Shown: positions 8,780 through 18,255 of the stretch, piece by piece
Layout: each line of letters opens with the position of its first letter
Position numbering within the stretch: the first letter of the stretch is position 1
Assembly: GCA_903912795.1 (NCBI GenBank)
Contig: CAIWIS010000237.1
Location: 1 to 64,000, forward strand
Origin: an uncultured Bacteroidales bacterium
GTDB taxonomy: Bacteria > Bacteroidota > Bacteroidia > Bacteroidales > Paludibacteraceae
Reading direction: 5' to 3'
Length of the DNA stretch: 64,000 nucleotides
Position numbers and translations under genes: made by a program
The notes under the pieces: model-generated
The model's input: the letters and a program-made list of their open reading frames with translations, nothing else
What the model was told of the DNA's origin: nothing
Databases searched by the model: none

Positions 8780-11700
8780 TAGCGGTATCCTCTAGCACTA
8801 ACTGCTCTAAATGTTAAACTTAACCCATAAATTGCATATTTTTCAAAAGCAACGCTATGTTCAAATTTAACATTCATATATCTACATCGTTGTTTTTCCA
8901 AAGGAATTAAAGTTCGTAAAGGTACTGGAGCAGCAATGCCTCCCCAATTAATAGTACCAAATGCAAACAATCCCCAATCACCAACCCCTAAACCATCTCC
9001 ATTAAAAGTTATTCCTTGAAATGAAGGACTTAAATCTGTCGCATAAGATATATCAACTGAACTAAAATTTGAGTTTTCAAACATCATAGTACCTTCACGA
9101 ACTTGTTTTAAAAGTGAAGGATCTTGAAAAAAGATAGGGTTCCAAATAATTTTTGATGGAATAGCTTTATATAAAATAATATCGCCAGACATTAACATCA
9201 TTGAAGTTTTTAATGTCAATTTATTATTAACTTTATCTAAATCAATAATTGGTGATTCAAATTTAATAATGCCTTCAGATGAAGGATAATTAGTAAAAAA
9301 CACACTAGCATCTAAATTTAAAATATCTGTTATAATATTATAACAACTTTGAATATCTTTAAAATTATTAGAAGCTGTTTGTAAAGTTGTTGGTACACCA
9401 ACTATGATACCATCTACTTCAACGGTATTTGCCCCAATTGAAACAACTTTATATAAATTTGAATTTAAATTAGTTGAAATATATCTTGATACTAAAATAT
9501 TATGAGCACCAACAGTTAATGTAGTTGTTGTGCTACCAACACTAACAGTGCCGATTGAATAAGTATAAGAATCTATATCATTACTAAAATTAGTGTATGC
9601 TATTCCAGCATCTAAATCTAGTTTATTAGCTAAACTGATTAATTTAGATCGAATATTTTCACCAGCTTGAAATGCTAAAGTTGATTCGTAATTATTATCG
9701 GTTACCCCAACATCATCATCTAATTTTAAAAGTAAACGATTAAATTGGCTTCCAGTTAAATATTGTTCTTGAACCACAACATCATTAATAGCAACATACG
9801 AAACACTATTAACTCTTACTGTATTTCCAACAACGCCATTAGCATTAACTGTTAAATCGTACTGTCTATCAGCTTGATCTAAACGTGATAATGTTTTTCT
9901 TTCTTTTTCAACATAATTTATATCGCCAGCACCAATGTATAAAGTTTCATCAGCAAAATTAACAATACCGCAAGTAGCAGAAACGTCCCATCTAGTCCAA
10001 GTATTTGTAAAAATATTAAAACGTAAACATTGTGTCGCTACAATATCAGTTGTTTCTGTTGGTAAAAATAAAAGATACGCTCTATCAGTTTCATATCCTA
10101 TACCAAAAGATAAAGTTTTATAAGCATATTCATTTCTAACAATTTTAAGAATGAGATTTTCAATAGGTCTAGAGATAACACTAACTCCAGTATCACTAAC
10201 AGTAATAACACCTTGAGTACTTAATGCATAAATCTGATTGTTTAAAACTGTCGCACTATCTGGAGCTAAAACTTGCGCAGAAAAGTCAAATTCTTGAACA
10301 ACAAATGGAGCACTTTCTCCTGATATACGATAAATGCCATTTTCTTTAAATACAAATAAAGAATCTCGAAGTGCGATAATACGTTTAATTTCTCTATCTC
10401 TAGGGCCAATATCTATATAATTAACTAATGGTACGGCTTCAGGTTGTTGCAGTTTAGAGTAATAAACTCTATTAGGACTAATTTCATTAGTTGAACCAAT
10501 AGTAGTTCCTGAAGATGGAAGAGTTGGACTAAATTGGTTACCAACTGAAGATGTAAAAAAGAATTGAGGACCAGTTACATCTTGTTGTTCAAATCTAATT
10601 TGTCCAGGAACATCATTATAAGATGAATTATAATAAGCATAAACAATAGTATCTTGTTTATTAATAACACTAATCATAGATCTAGCAATTTGTTCTAATT
10701 GCTGTGATGGAGTTAACCCGTTTTCAGTACCTACAGGAATTCTGGGTAAAAAGATTTTATTAGAAGCAGCATCTTCTCCAGTACCTAATCCATCTTTACT
10801 GATAGTAAAACCGCCAGTTAAAGTAGTAGTTTGAGCATTAGTTATAAATCCATTATTAGAACAAGTAATAGTCATTACTGGACTAGCTAAAGATATATTA
10901 AAATCATCCGTTGCAGCTAATATAGCATCCATAGTATTTTGGATAATAACCGCAGGAGTATCAGCTAAAGCTACAGTAACTTTGATTGGAATTCTACCAC
11001 TAAGAGTTGGTAATAAATCTAAAGTTGAACTTTCTTGATAATAAATTAAATATCCAGTAGAATCATTAGCCGCATCTAAAGTAAAATATTTAGCTGGACC
11101 AGTGATTAAATTTACAAAATCTGAATGAATCATTCCAGTAAAATCTGCAGTATAAGATTCTACACTACCCTGGAAAGTATATGTATTAGTTGTTGTTCCA
11201 TCATAAATTGAAACAGTTGAAGAATTATTTACAATAGATGAAACTGATAAAAACGCTAAATTAAATCTTTGAACAGTTTTAGTATTAGCATAAAATGTAT
11301 AATTTTTATATGTCGCAATATCTGTTGCAAATGGAGGAATTTCATTAGCTTGTTCTATACCATCTCCAGATTTAGGATTAGTATAAAGTAATGTTCCGTT
11401 TTTACGGAAATCTTCAGGAGTAATATCAATTAATGGAGTTATTACACCAACATTACCATTAGTTAATTCTGCTGATGTAACATTATCTTCAAAAACTAAA
11501 TACATTTCATCACCTGGATCAACAGGTTCTACAACACTCGGAGTTAAATCGCCTTGAAATACCCCAGTTCTATAAACTTGATAAAAATAATTAGTCGATG
11601 TTACCATTTCAGGAATAGCAAATTGCAATTTGATAACCGCAGAATCAGTAGTACTTCTATTATAAACCAAAGTACTACTAGATGGAGTACCTAAAATAAG

Positions 11701-12249
11701 ATTTTCATTTAAATCTTTTGTGCCCCAAACAATTCTATAAGCAACTTTAGAATTTGGAAGCATAAACCCTGGAGTACTATAATCTAATGTAGATATTAAA
11801 TCTAAAGCTTTTACTCCACCAGCACTAGTTACTGAAATATTTGGGAAATCAGCAGAACTTCTAGCTGAAATTTTTTTAACTCCAGTAGCGGTAACAAAAT
11901 ATAAATTACCATTAGCTTCAACTGCTCTAAGTCTTAATCCACTACGAATTTCATTAACTGTATCACCAGTAAATGATGAAAAAGATGAACTTAAATCGAA
12001 TTGTAATTGAGACATTACATGTCGTAAAACAGTATCTTTATAATTTAATAATTGTTTTGCTCGATCACTACTAGAACCAAAAGAATTTAAGTATTGATTA
12101 AACCCACGACGAGGTTCAATGATACCATCTCGGTCAACAACTACATTACTAACATCTAAAAAAGATCCTTGGGGAATTGAATCACCCAAGGGATTTACGA
12201 AGGTATGAATTCCTTTAGCTCTAAGAGTAACGGATTGAGATCCAGACAT
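8779..12249 (-). CDS. Tail tubular protein B / nozzle (gp12-like)
   Basis: 1156 residues, mostly beta. The start (LRAKGIHTFVNPLGDSIPQG, then DRDGIIEPRRGFNQY) is typical of gp12-like nozzle and P22-type stabilisation proteins. The middle carries a repetitive propeller-like region (RDSLFVFKENGIYRISG, then ALSTQGVITVSDTGV). It should form the lower tail tube below the gp11-like adaptor. It starts where the adaptor gene stops (shared base). It is longer than T7 gp12 (794 residues); extra beta domains lie in the last 400 residues. Confidence 0.75.
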   Translation of the reverse strand: MSGSQSVTLRAKGIHTFVNPLGDSIPQGSFLDVSNVVVDRDGIIEPRRGFNQYLNSFGSSSDRAKQLLNYKDTVLRHVMSQLQFDLSSSFSSFTGDTVNEIRSGLRLRAVEANGNLYFVTATGVKKISARSSADFPNISVTSAGGVKALDLISTLDYSTPGFMLPNSKVAYRIVWGTKDLNENLILGTPSSSTLVYNRSTTDSAVIKLQFAIPEMVTSTNYFYQVYRTGVFQGDLTPSVVEPVDPGDEMYLVFEDNVTSAELTNGNVGVITPLIDITPEDFRKNGTLLYTNPKSGDGIEQANEIPPFATDIATYKNYTFYANTKTVQRFNLAFLSVSSIVNNSSTVSIYDGTTTNTYTFQGSVESYTADFTGMIHSDFVNLITGPAKYFTLDAANDSTGYLIYYQESSTLDLLPTLSGRIPIKVTVALADTPAVIIQNTMDAILAATDDFNISLASPVMTITCSNNGFITNAQTTTLTGGFTISKDGLGTGEDAASNKIFLPRIPVGTENGLTPSQQLEQIARSMISVINKQDTIVYAYYNSSYNDVPGQIRFEQQDVTGPQFFFTSSVGNQFSPTLPSSGTTIGSTNEISPNRVYYSKLQQPEAVPLVNYIDIGPRDREIKRIIALRDSLFVFKENGIYRISGESAPFVVQEFDFSAQVLAPDSATVLNNQIYALSTQGVITVSDTGVSVISRPIENLILKIVRNEYAYKTLSFGIGYETDRAYLLFLPTETTDIVATQCLRFNIFTNTWTRWDVSATCGIVNFADETLYIGAGDINYVEKERKTLSRLDQADRQYDLTVNANGVVGNTVRVNSVSYVAINDVVVQEQYLTGSQFNRLLLKLDDDVGVTDNNYESTLAFQAGENIRSKLISLANKLDLDAGIAYTNFSNDIDSYTYSIGTVSVGSTTTTLTVGAHNILVSRYISTNLNSNLYKVVSIGANTVEVDGIIVGVPTTLQTASNNFKDIQSCYNIITDILNLDASVFFTNYPSSEGIIKFESPIIDLDKVNNKLTLKTSMMLMSGDIILYKAIPSKIIWNPIFFQDPSLLKQVREGTMMFENSNFSSVDISYATDLSPSFQGITFNGDGLGVGDWGLFAFGTINWGGIAAPVPLRTLIPLEKQRCRYMNVKFEHSVAFEKYAIYGLSLTFRAVSARGYR

Positions 12250-13208
12250 TAGAACCTCCTAAAGCGGCTTCTTCTACTTAATCCTGAACGAATTGTTGCG
12301 TGACGATTGTTAACTTTTCTAGGTGCATCTTCAACTCTATCATCAATTAAATATTCAGATAAAGTAGTCATTTCAGCTAATTTTGCATTAGCGTTCTGTA
12401 ATCCCTCAGTATCACCCATAGCTTCTAAACAACGAGCTGCAACACGATGAGCTAAAATAACATGAAGATCTGAAGGGACTTGGGGAACAGCACAAGTTCC
12501 AGCTAAACAAATATGATCTCCAGCTACCAAAGTTTCAGGAATATCAGCAGGATCAAATTTTATTATTTTTGATGTACTATTTAAAGATACTACAGGTACA
12601 TCGAATTTTAAAGTTTTATTAGGTGATTTGACAGTAATTAAATCGAATAAATGATCTACCGCAAAATCTGCAGGTAAATTACTAACTTGAATTTCGCCAG
12701 TAGTTCTATCAATTGAGCTAATTGCTGCAACCTGATCTAACATCACTAAAGTATTTGGACGAATATAATACGTCATTCTAATTTTAGCACCGTAAACAAA
12801 CGATACGCGTTCTGGAGCTAAAACTATTTCATTATTTTCAACATAAAAAGCGTATGGTCTAACACCATGGGCACCACCATTATAAAATGGTAATTCACCT
12901 ACACCAATACGAGTCATTTCAAAGAAATTACCAGTTTCATCTTTTAACGAAACTTCACGGAGTTTACTGCCAATTGCTCTATACGGAATAGTAAAGCGAG
13001 ATTTGTTTGCAGTAATTGTAACTTCTTCAACATAAAGAAAATAATCTTCATGTAAACGCATAACACTTGGAACTAATCCAACTGCCATTTCTTCATTTGC
13101 AAATGTAAGAAAATCTTCATTTGTAAATGTAACTTGACTTGTAGGTAAAAATGCGCGTAGTTTTACTGATCGAATTAAATCGTCAGAAGTCATGTAATTT
13201 TTAGCCAT
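12249..13208 (-). CDS. Tail tubular protein A / head-tail adaptor (gp11-like)
   Basis: 319 residues. The N-terminus (MTSDDLIRSVKLRAFLPTSQ, then FTNEDFLTFANEEM) is characteristic of adaptor proteins encoded directly before gp12-like nozzle genes. It is expected to form the upper tail tube attached to the portal. The C-terminal part includes a cluster of basic residues (RSGLSRRSRFRRF). Confidence 0.7.
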   Translation of the reverse strand: MAKNYMTSDDLIRSVKLRAFLPTSQVTFTNEDFLTFANEEMAVGLVPSVMRLHEDYFLYVEEVTITANKSRFTIPYRAIGSKLREVSLKDETGNFFEMTRIGVGELPFYNGGAHGVRPYAFYVENNEIVLAPERVSFVYGAKIRMTYYIRPNTLVMLDQVAAISSIDRTTGEIQVSNLPADFAVDHLFDLITVKSPNKTLKFDVPVVSLNSTSKIIKFDPADIPETLVAGDHICLAGTCAVPQVPSDLHVILAHRVAARCLEAMGDTEGLQNANAKLAEMTTLSEYLIDDRVEDAPRKVNNRHATIRSGLSRRSRFRRF

Positions 13209-13237
13209 ATGAACCCCTATGTTTCAATGCTAGGGAG

Positions 13238-13630
13238 TTAGTCGAACATATTAAAAAGTGGCTTTTTCTTTGGCTTCTTTTTATCTTCTTCGTCTTCTTC
13301 AACTCCGTATTCTTTTTCTTCAGCTTCCATTTCTGGAGATTCTTTAGATTCTTCTTCTGGAGTTTCTTCTTTTTCATGTCCCATTAAAGCTTCTGGACCT
13401 TTGTCCACAAGTTCTCCTGCAACATCAAGACCTTCAGCTAATTTTTCTTTATCTGGAGCCATGACTTCAACTTTTTGCATACCATCAAGTCCAGACTTAA
13501 CATTATCGCCCATAGCGTTTTTTGCCATTTCAAGAAGTTCCATTACAACTTCCATTTTAGCTTTTTTTTCTTCAGGTGACATTTCATGTCCACCTTTTTT
13601 CGCCATAGCTTTCATTAATTCGTCCATCAT
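13238..13630 (-). CDS. Acidic hypothetical protein
   Basis: 130 residues, Met/Glu/Lys-rich. Residues ~85-120 are almost all Glu/Asp/Lys, followed by a KKKPKKKP segment and a hydrophobic PLFNMFD tail. It begins MMDE and could start at either Met. First gene after the late-promoter motif at 13649. No recognised domain; a small assembly or head protein is possible. Confidence 0.55.
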   Translation of the reverse strand: MMDELMKAMAKKGGHEMSPEEKKAKMEVVMELLEMAKNAMGDNVKSGLDGMQKVEVMAPDKEKLAEGLDVAGELVDKGPEALMGHEKEETPEEESKESPEMEAEEKEYGVEEDEEDKKKPKKKPLFNMFD

Positions 13631-13640
13631 ATTTAATACT

Positions 13641-13662
13641 CCGTATATTATAACTTGTTAAT
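13641..13662 (-). promoter_or_regulatory. Predicted late phage promoter (copy 2)
   Basis: Minus strand: ATTAACAAGTTATA then ATATACGGAG, 11 bases before the start region of the acidic-protein gene. The 14-base core is identical to copy 1. Confidence 0.6.
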
Positions 13663-13670
13663 CTTACTAA

Positions 13671-14204
13671 TTATTTTAGAATTAGAACCGCAATGTTTAG
13701 TCCTACTGAGATTATTAATCCTAATACGACATATTTTAGACTATTATCATCCTTAACTACTTGAATTTCCTTAAGAATATTGCTTTCTAACATTTTAACA
13801 CTTTCCTGTAATTCAAGAATTTGTTGATTTATTTTTTTAATAGCATGTTTTTGTTTAGCAATTTCAATATCTTGCCCATCATCACGATCATCTTGAGCAT
13901 CATTACGCATTGCTTGAATTTCTAATAATCGTCTTAATATTTTAGCATATTTTCTAGAACGACTATCTTTGGTTTTTACACTATAAATTTCTTTAACTGT
14001 TTCAACTTTTTGAATAACAGTTTCTACAGATTTAGCTTCAAGAACAGGAAGATTATTAACTTTATTAGTTAATTCAGCTAAAGCTTTTTCAATTTCAGAA
14101 GTATCTGCTTTTTCGATAATATTTTGCAATACTTGTCTAGCGGGCCTAGATTCTAATATTTGTTTTTTATTGCCAGTTGGTTCACCAATTCTGAATCTTC
14201 CCAT
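13671..14204 (-). CDS. Coiled-coil protein with C-terminal membrane anchor
   Basis: 177 residues: a charged, coiled-coil body (~30-150) and a final hydrophobic helix (YVVLGLIISVGLNIAVLILK). This resembles tail-anchored holin- or spanin-associated proteins, and the plan echoes the 109-residue protein at the other end of the block. It follows the fibre genes. Function not assigned. Confidence 0.5.
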   Translation of the reverse strand: MGRFRIGEPTGNKKQILESRPARQVLQNIIEKADTSEIEKALAELTNKVNNLPVLEAKSVETVIQKVETVKEIYSVKTKDSRSRKYAKILRRLLEIQAMRNDAQDDRDDGQDIEIAKQKHAIKKINQQILELQESVKMLESNILKEIQVVKDDNSLKYVVLGLIISVGLNIAVLILK

Positions 14205-14206
14205 TT

Positions 14207-14557
14207 TTAACCTCGTAAAATTAATTTACATGCTTGCATTACTTTGATTGCTGGAACACAAATTTCTTTAGGCGTTAAAATTGCTAAAGAACCCATATTA
14301 AGTTCTTCACCTAAAACTACAGCTTTAATTGCGACAATTGAAGTTGAACAAATAGTTTGAACTAAACTAGTGTCAATTACTTGTCCAGCTTTACATTCAA
14401 TTACTTTCATTTCTTTATAAGAATAAACGCTATCACCATCTTCGTGACTAAGTTCTACTGCCATTTCAGTTGGTGCCATAGCAACCCTAACGGCACTTTG
14501 AGCTTCATCAAAAGAAGCTCTTTGTATTTGAATAGGGTCCATTTTAGTTGTTGCCAT
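14207..14557 (-). CDS. Small virion-cluster protein with shared N-terminal tag
   Basis: 116 residues. The N-terminus (MDPIQIQRASFDEAQSAVRV) matches a module also found at the start of the genes ending at 15469, 37505 and 38702 (K-D-xx-Q-(V/I)-(L/I)-(R/K)-xx-(F/Y)-DE). The remainder is a small beta-rich domain. The shared tag suggests a common docking site on the virion. This role is inferred. Confidence 0.5.
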   Translation of the reverse strand: MATTKMDPIQIQRASFDEAQSAVRVAMAPTEMAVELSHEDGDSVYSYKEMKVIECKAGQVIDTSLVQTICSTSIVAIKAVVLGEELNMGSLAILTPKEICVPAIKVMQACKLILRG

Positions 14558-14570
14558 GCCATTCTCCTAA

Positions 14571-15467
14571 TTAACCGATTGTAGTCGTAGATGCCTTAAA
14601 TTTAATTTTACCAGATACAAATCCACTAATATTTCCACTAATATACTGAATTTGTCCTGCAGAAGTTATTGAAAAAATAACTTGAGCATTATCGCCAGTT
14701 GAAGTTTGTAACATTTCCCAACTAGCACCTTTTTGAATTCCGAGAAGTTCGACCGCTTGAAACAAATCGCTTGTTGCATCAACTTCAATAGAAATTAATG
14801 CTTTAAAACTTCTAACTGTAGCATTAGCAAAAACTAAGCCAGTTACATTAGCTGCTGAAGATTGATTGTTAGCCATGCTAAAACTTGTTTCAGCTATATC
14901 ACCAGCAGAACCAGTTCCACCTCCTCCACTTGGAGTAGCATTTTTCCAAGAAGAAGTACCTAAATCATAAGTTAACACTTGACCATTAGAAGGTCCAGAA
15001 ATTACTACATCAGATAAATCATCTAAATTTGCGGGAACTGTCGGGAATGTAGCTAATGTTCCATTACCTCTAACATATTGACTGATTGTTCCACTTGGAG
15101 TAGTAAATTTACTATTAATTTGTGTTTGAATATCAGAAGTTACATTAGATAAATATTGAAATTCAGTACTGCTTACGCTACCATCTGCAATTTTAGAAGC
15201 ATCAATAGCTGCAGCGGATTTAATTTCAGAATTACTAATATTTGAAATTGTATTATTAGCCGCATCAATAGTTTTATTAGTTAATGTTACTGATGCTGAA
15301 TTTTTAGTAGCATCTGAAGTATTATCAACATTAGTTAAACCGACATCAGATTTACTTAAAACTACTGCGCCAGTGCGAGTATTTACTGAATCAACTCCAG
15401 AAGCTGCTCCTCCACCAACTAAGTCAAATTCTCCGGTAATTGGATTTAAGGTTATTGAGACTGCCAT
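14571..15467 (-). CDS. Short tail fibre
   Basis: 298 residues. Repeats of LTNKTIDAANNTISNI and EFQYLSNVTSDIQTQINS build a slender trimeric shaft of the type common in phage fibres. A C-terminal domain (~residues 185-298) starts AGDIAETSFSMANNQ and ends in a beta strand. The shaft is shared with the gene ending at 18256, and the C-terminal domain with the gene ending at 19496. It is a mosaic of those two and probably binds receptors. Confidence 0.7.
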   Translation of the reverse strand: MAVSITLNPITGEFDLVGGGAASGVDSVNTRTGAVVLSKSDVGLTNVDNTSDATKNSASVTLTNKTIDAANNTISNISNSEIKSAAAIDASKIADGSVSSTEFQYLSNVTSDIQTQINSKFTTPSGTISQYVRGNGTLATFPTVPANLDDLSDVVISGPSNGQVLTYDLGTSSWKNATPSGGGGTGSAGDIAETSFSMANNQSSAANVTGLVFANATVRSFKALISIEVDATSDLFQAVELLGIQKGASWEMLQTSTGDNAQVIFSITSAGQIQYISGNISGFVSGKIKFKASTTTIG

Positions 15468-15468
15468 T

Positions 15469-15714
15469 TTATGACCTCACAACTTGAGTTAATTGATTGC
15501 TACCATTATAAGTAAGAGTCAATAAAGCTACTTGTACTGCACCATCAAAATAAGTAACTGTAGCTATATTTCCAGAACCATCATAAGTTAAAGTAATTGC
15601 TGTGTATTTTTCAGGAACAAGTGCTCCACCTACTCCAATAGTTTTTAATGCCTGACTTTCATCATCAAAACTTTCTTTTAATACTTGATTTGCATCTAAC
15701 TTTGAAGTAATCAT
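15469..15714 (-). CDS. Small tail-associated protein with shared N-terminal tag
   Basis: 81 residues: a tag (KLDANQVLKESFDDESQALK) and a short beta domain with two hairpins (ITLTYDGSGNIATVTYFD and LTYNGSNQLTQVV). The tag is the same as in the genes ending at 14207, 37505 and 38702. Likely a small adaptor in the fibre cluster. Confidence 0.55.
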   Translation of the reverse strand: MITSKLDANQVLKESFDDESQALKTIGVGGALVPEKYTAITLTYDGSGNIATVTYFDGAVQVALLTLTYNGSNQLTQVVRS

Positions 15715-15724
15715 ACTTTATACC

Positions 15725-16138
15725 TTATTTTTTACAACGAGCTTTAAGTTTATAAGAGCGCATTTCAGATTTATCGGCTAAATCACCAATCATTTGCTGA
15801 GTACCTACTGAAACCGATGGATTAAGAGCTGTAATATGTGCTCTAAGTTTTTGTTCCATCATTTCAAGTTTTTGAAAATATGCAACATTTTCAGATTCTT
15901 TAGCTGCATAACTTTTTAATAAACTTACTGCGGCCATTTGAACCTCAACAAGATTTATTGCATTAGAATCAGCAAGACCAATGATACGTTCAACAACTCC
16001 ATCATAAGCATCAATATATGTATTATATAAATCGCCTAAAAATGCGTGATCTTGAAAAAACAATGACTTCTCACAAAGATTGTGAGCATTTTGAGCGTAT
16101 AGGGCCATACATCTAAGTAAAATTGCTAATTCTTTCAT
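15725..16138 (-). CDS. Dps/ferritin-like protein
   Basis: 137 residues, all-helical. His19, His31, Asp46 and Glu50 have exactly the spacing of the Dps ferroxidase ligands (H-12-H-15-D-4-E), within YAQNAHNLCEKSLFFQDHAF and YIDAYDGVVERI. The Asp usually found four residues after the second His is Gly35 here, with Asp36 next to it. Dps proteins bind iron and oxidise Fe(II). The location between fibre genes is odd for a stress protein and suggests a virion or host-takeover role. Confidence 0.65.
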   Translation of the reverse strand: MKELAILLRCMALYAQNAHNLCEKSLFFQDHAFLGDLYNTYIDAYDGVVERIIGLADSNAINLVEVQMAAVSLLKSYAAKESENVAYFQKLEMMEQKLRAHITALNPSVSVGTQQMIGDLADKSEMRSYKLKARCKK

Positions 16139-16191
16139 TTATAACCTCTTTAAATAAGTATGCCCATATTTCAGAGCACACTTTATTAAAA

Positions 16192-16548
16192 CTATTTTAC
16201 AATTTTAGAACGACATTCTTGACGTTTAGCTTTAACATCTTCAGGACATTTAACGCCATTGTCTAGTTCACGAATAATTAAATAATCCGTTTCGGCAAGA
16301 TAAGCTAAACATTCTTTATTAACTTTTTCTTGTTCAACTTCTGCTGTAACATCAACTACTTCAACAGAATATTCTGGAACTGACATTTCACCAGTTGGTT
16401 GACCCATTTCGTCAACTATTGGAAGTGCCGGAGCACCCCAATGTTGTGATTGTTCAATCTCAGCTAAGTAGGCATCTACTTCAGCTTGAGTCTCTTTTAA
16501 AAGAAATGGTTCACCATGAACTTTTGATTTAATTTTAATTTTAAACAT
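16192..16548 (-). CDS. Tail fibre assembly/chaperone-like protein
   Basis: 118 residues. The C-terminus (YLAETDYLIIRELDNGVK, then CPEDVKAKRQECR) fits the pattern TD-(W/Y)-xx-(I/V)-R-x5-G-xxx-P-x9-R seen at the end of small phage tail fibre assembly proteins. It directly follows the large C1q-like fibre gene in transcription order, as such chaperones do. Confidence 0.5.
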   Translation of the reverse strand: MFKIKIKSKVHGEPFLLKETQAEVDAYLAEIEQSQHWGAPALPIVDEMGQPTGEMSVPEYSVEVVDVTAEVEQEKVNKECLAYLAETDYLIIRELDNGVKCPEDVKAKRQECRSKIVK

Positions 16549-16549
16549 A

Positions 16550-18223
16550 TTATAATAATCCTATTTTTTTAATTGAAAACCAACTTGTCAGATTTGAAGC
16601 AAGTACCCCACCATTTCCTGTTGAACTTGCTGAAGCTCTAACTTCAATGTAATCTCCAGAATTTAATTTAACATCAAAAGGTAATGTTGAAATTGCATTT
16701 AATGGTCCATATCCTAAAGCCATATAGAAAGATCCATTTTTATAAAGCAATATATAAGCAGGAGCTGATGATGCATTTATATATGTAGAACCAGAATAAA
16801 CTCCTGCTGTTGGAGCTGTAAATTTCCATGCAGATCCTACAGTAACGGCAGAATGGCTATCATAAATTTTTGTATCAAAATTATATGGAGCTGAAGTAGA
16901 TGCTGTAGTATTTGCACTTGCATAATACGAAGCCGCTACAGTATCAGTCGCAGCTATGGATGCGGGTCCACTGACTCTAGTGAATGATATAGAGTTATAA
17001 TTTGTTGTTGCAGAAAAACTTGTGATACCAGAACCAACAGGACGAACATCTAAAATATCACCAGCATTAGCGTAGACCATTCCAAATCCACTTACGTTGC
17101 CTGTTGTATTAATAGCAATCATTAAATTCTGAACTGCATTTTTATAAATATTTATTGGAACTGTTGTTGCCACTGAAGCAACAGCAGCCATAGACACTTG
17201 CCAGTAACCAGCGACAGGAACTGTAAAACGTCCAGTAGTTGCATTATATGATCCAGTGGTGTCATTAATGATTGTTGGATAGATAATAGGATTTCCAGAA
17301 GTTACGTTAGCGGGTGTTCCATTTGCAATAGCAGTCACAACTTGCTGAGTAGTAGAATCACTCATCTGAACGCATGATGACCAGCCGAGGATTGGGATTG
17401 TTGCAGTTATAGCCAACCCATCAGAACTTCCCACTAAAGTCGACCCTAATTGTTTAGTAAGACCTGAATTAGTGGCATTTTGCATGCCGACGGTCAGATA
17501 GGACGTTAATGATTCTGATAACATTGTAAAATAAGAAGCTGTTGCGCCAGTCTTAACACCGCCACCTACATATCTTATAGCAGTACAAGATGTAGAAGTT
17601 AAACCTGAAGGTAAACTTATTCTAGCTTCTGTAGCAGTTGAAGTACCAGACGTAAATCTACCTCGTATTTCACAAGCTGAACCTACCCTTCTATATTCAA
17701 ATTCAGAAACACTTACAGAACCAAAACCAGTAAATGTAGGAATATAAGAAGCCCAATCAGTAATAGGCGTCCCATATTGATAATTAGCTCTTTCCACTTT
17801 AATGCTATCAATTTTTAATTCAAAATTGTTAGTTGTAGTTGTAGCTTGGTGAAAAATCAAACGATACGAAGTTGAATTGTATGATGTTTGGAAATACCCA
17901 GAATAAGAATCGGGAATTGTAGAGCTATTGCTAAACAATTTAAAACTTGATGGTTGAATTAATTGTGAATTTGTAATATCATAAACATATACAATTACAT
18001 CAGAATCGGCACCACTTGGACCAATTCCACCTGCAGTAAATGTACCAGAATTAACGATATAATCAAAGCTAATTTTCATTACTTTAGCTTTTGACGCACT
18101 ATCTACGGTAAAATCATAACTAACGCCTTTACCTTGGTCGTTAGCTCCACCTGTTTTTTGAAACAAAAACGAATTTGAATCACTTAAAGGATTCGTACTC
18201 GATGTCGTTATTGCAATTGCCAT
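16550..18223 (-). CDS. Receptor-binding tail fibre with C1q-like domains
   Basis: 557 residues. Residues ~1-150 are a beta domain, ~150-280 a second one (VGSACEIRGRFTSG). After residue 300 come two jelly-roll domains of C1q/TNF type: FTVPVAGYWQVSMAA with IYKNAVQNL, then FTAPTAGVYSGSTYI with LLYKNGSFY and SGDYIEVRASAS. C1q-like heads are common at phage fibre tips. Likely host-recognition protein. The gene sits next to its putative chaperone. Confidence 0.65.
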   Translation of the reverse strand: MAIAITTSSTNPLSDSNSFLFQKTGGANDQGKGVSYDFTVDSASKAKVMKISFDYIVNSGTFTAGGIGPSGADSDVIVYVYDITNSQLIQPSSFKLFSNSSTIPDSYSGYFQTSYNSTSYRLIFHQATTTTNNFELKIDSIKVERANYQYGTPITDWASYIPTFTGFGSVSVSEFEYRRVGSACEIRGRFTSGTSTATEARISLPSGLTSTSCTAIRYVGGGVKTGATASYFTMLSESLTSYLTVGMQNATNSGLTKQLGSTLVGSSDGLAITATIPILGWSSCVQMSDSTTQQVVTAIANGTPANVTSGNPIIYPTIINDTTGSYNATTGRFTVPVAGYWQVSMAAVASVATTVPINIYKNAVQNLMIAINTTGNVSGFGMVYANAGDILDVRPVGSGITSFSATTNYNSISFTRVSGPASIAATDTVAASYYASANTTASTSAPYNFDTKIYDSHSAVTVGSAWKFTAPTAGVYSGSTYINASSAPAYILLYKNGSFYMALGYGPLNAISTLPFDVKLNSGDYIEVRASASSTGNGGVLASNLTSWFSIKKIGLL

Positions 18224-18255
18224 ATTTTATATCTCCTATAAATATAAATTAAAAA

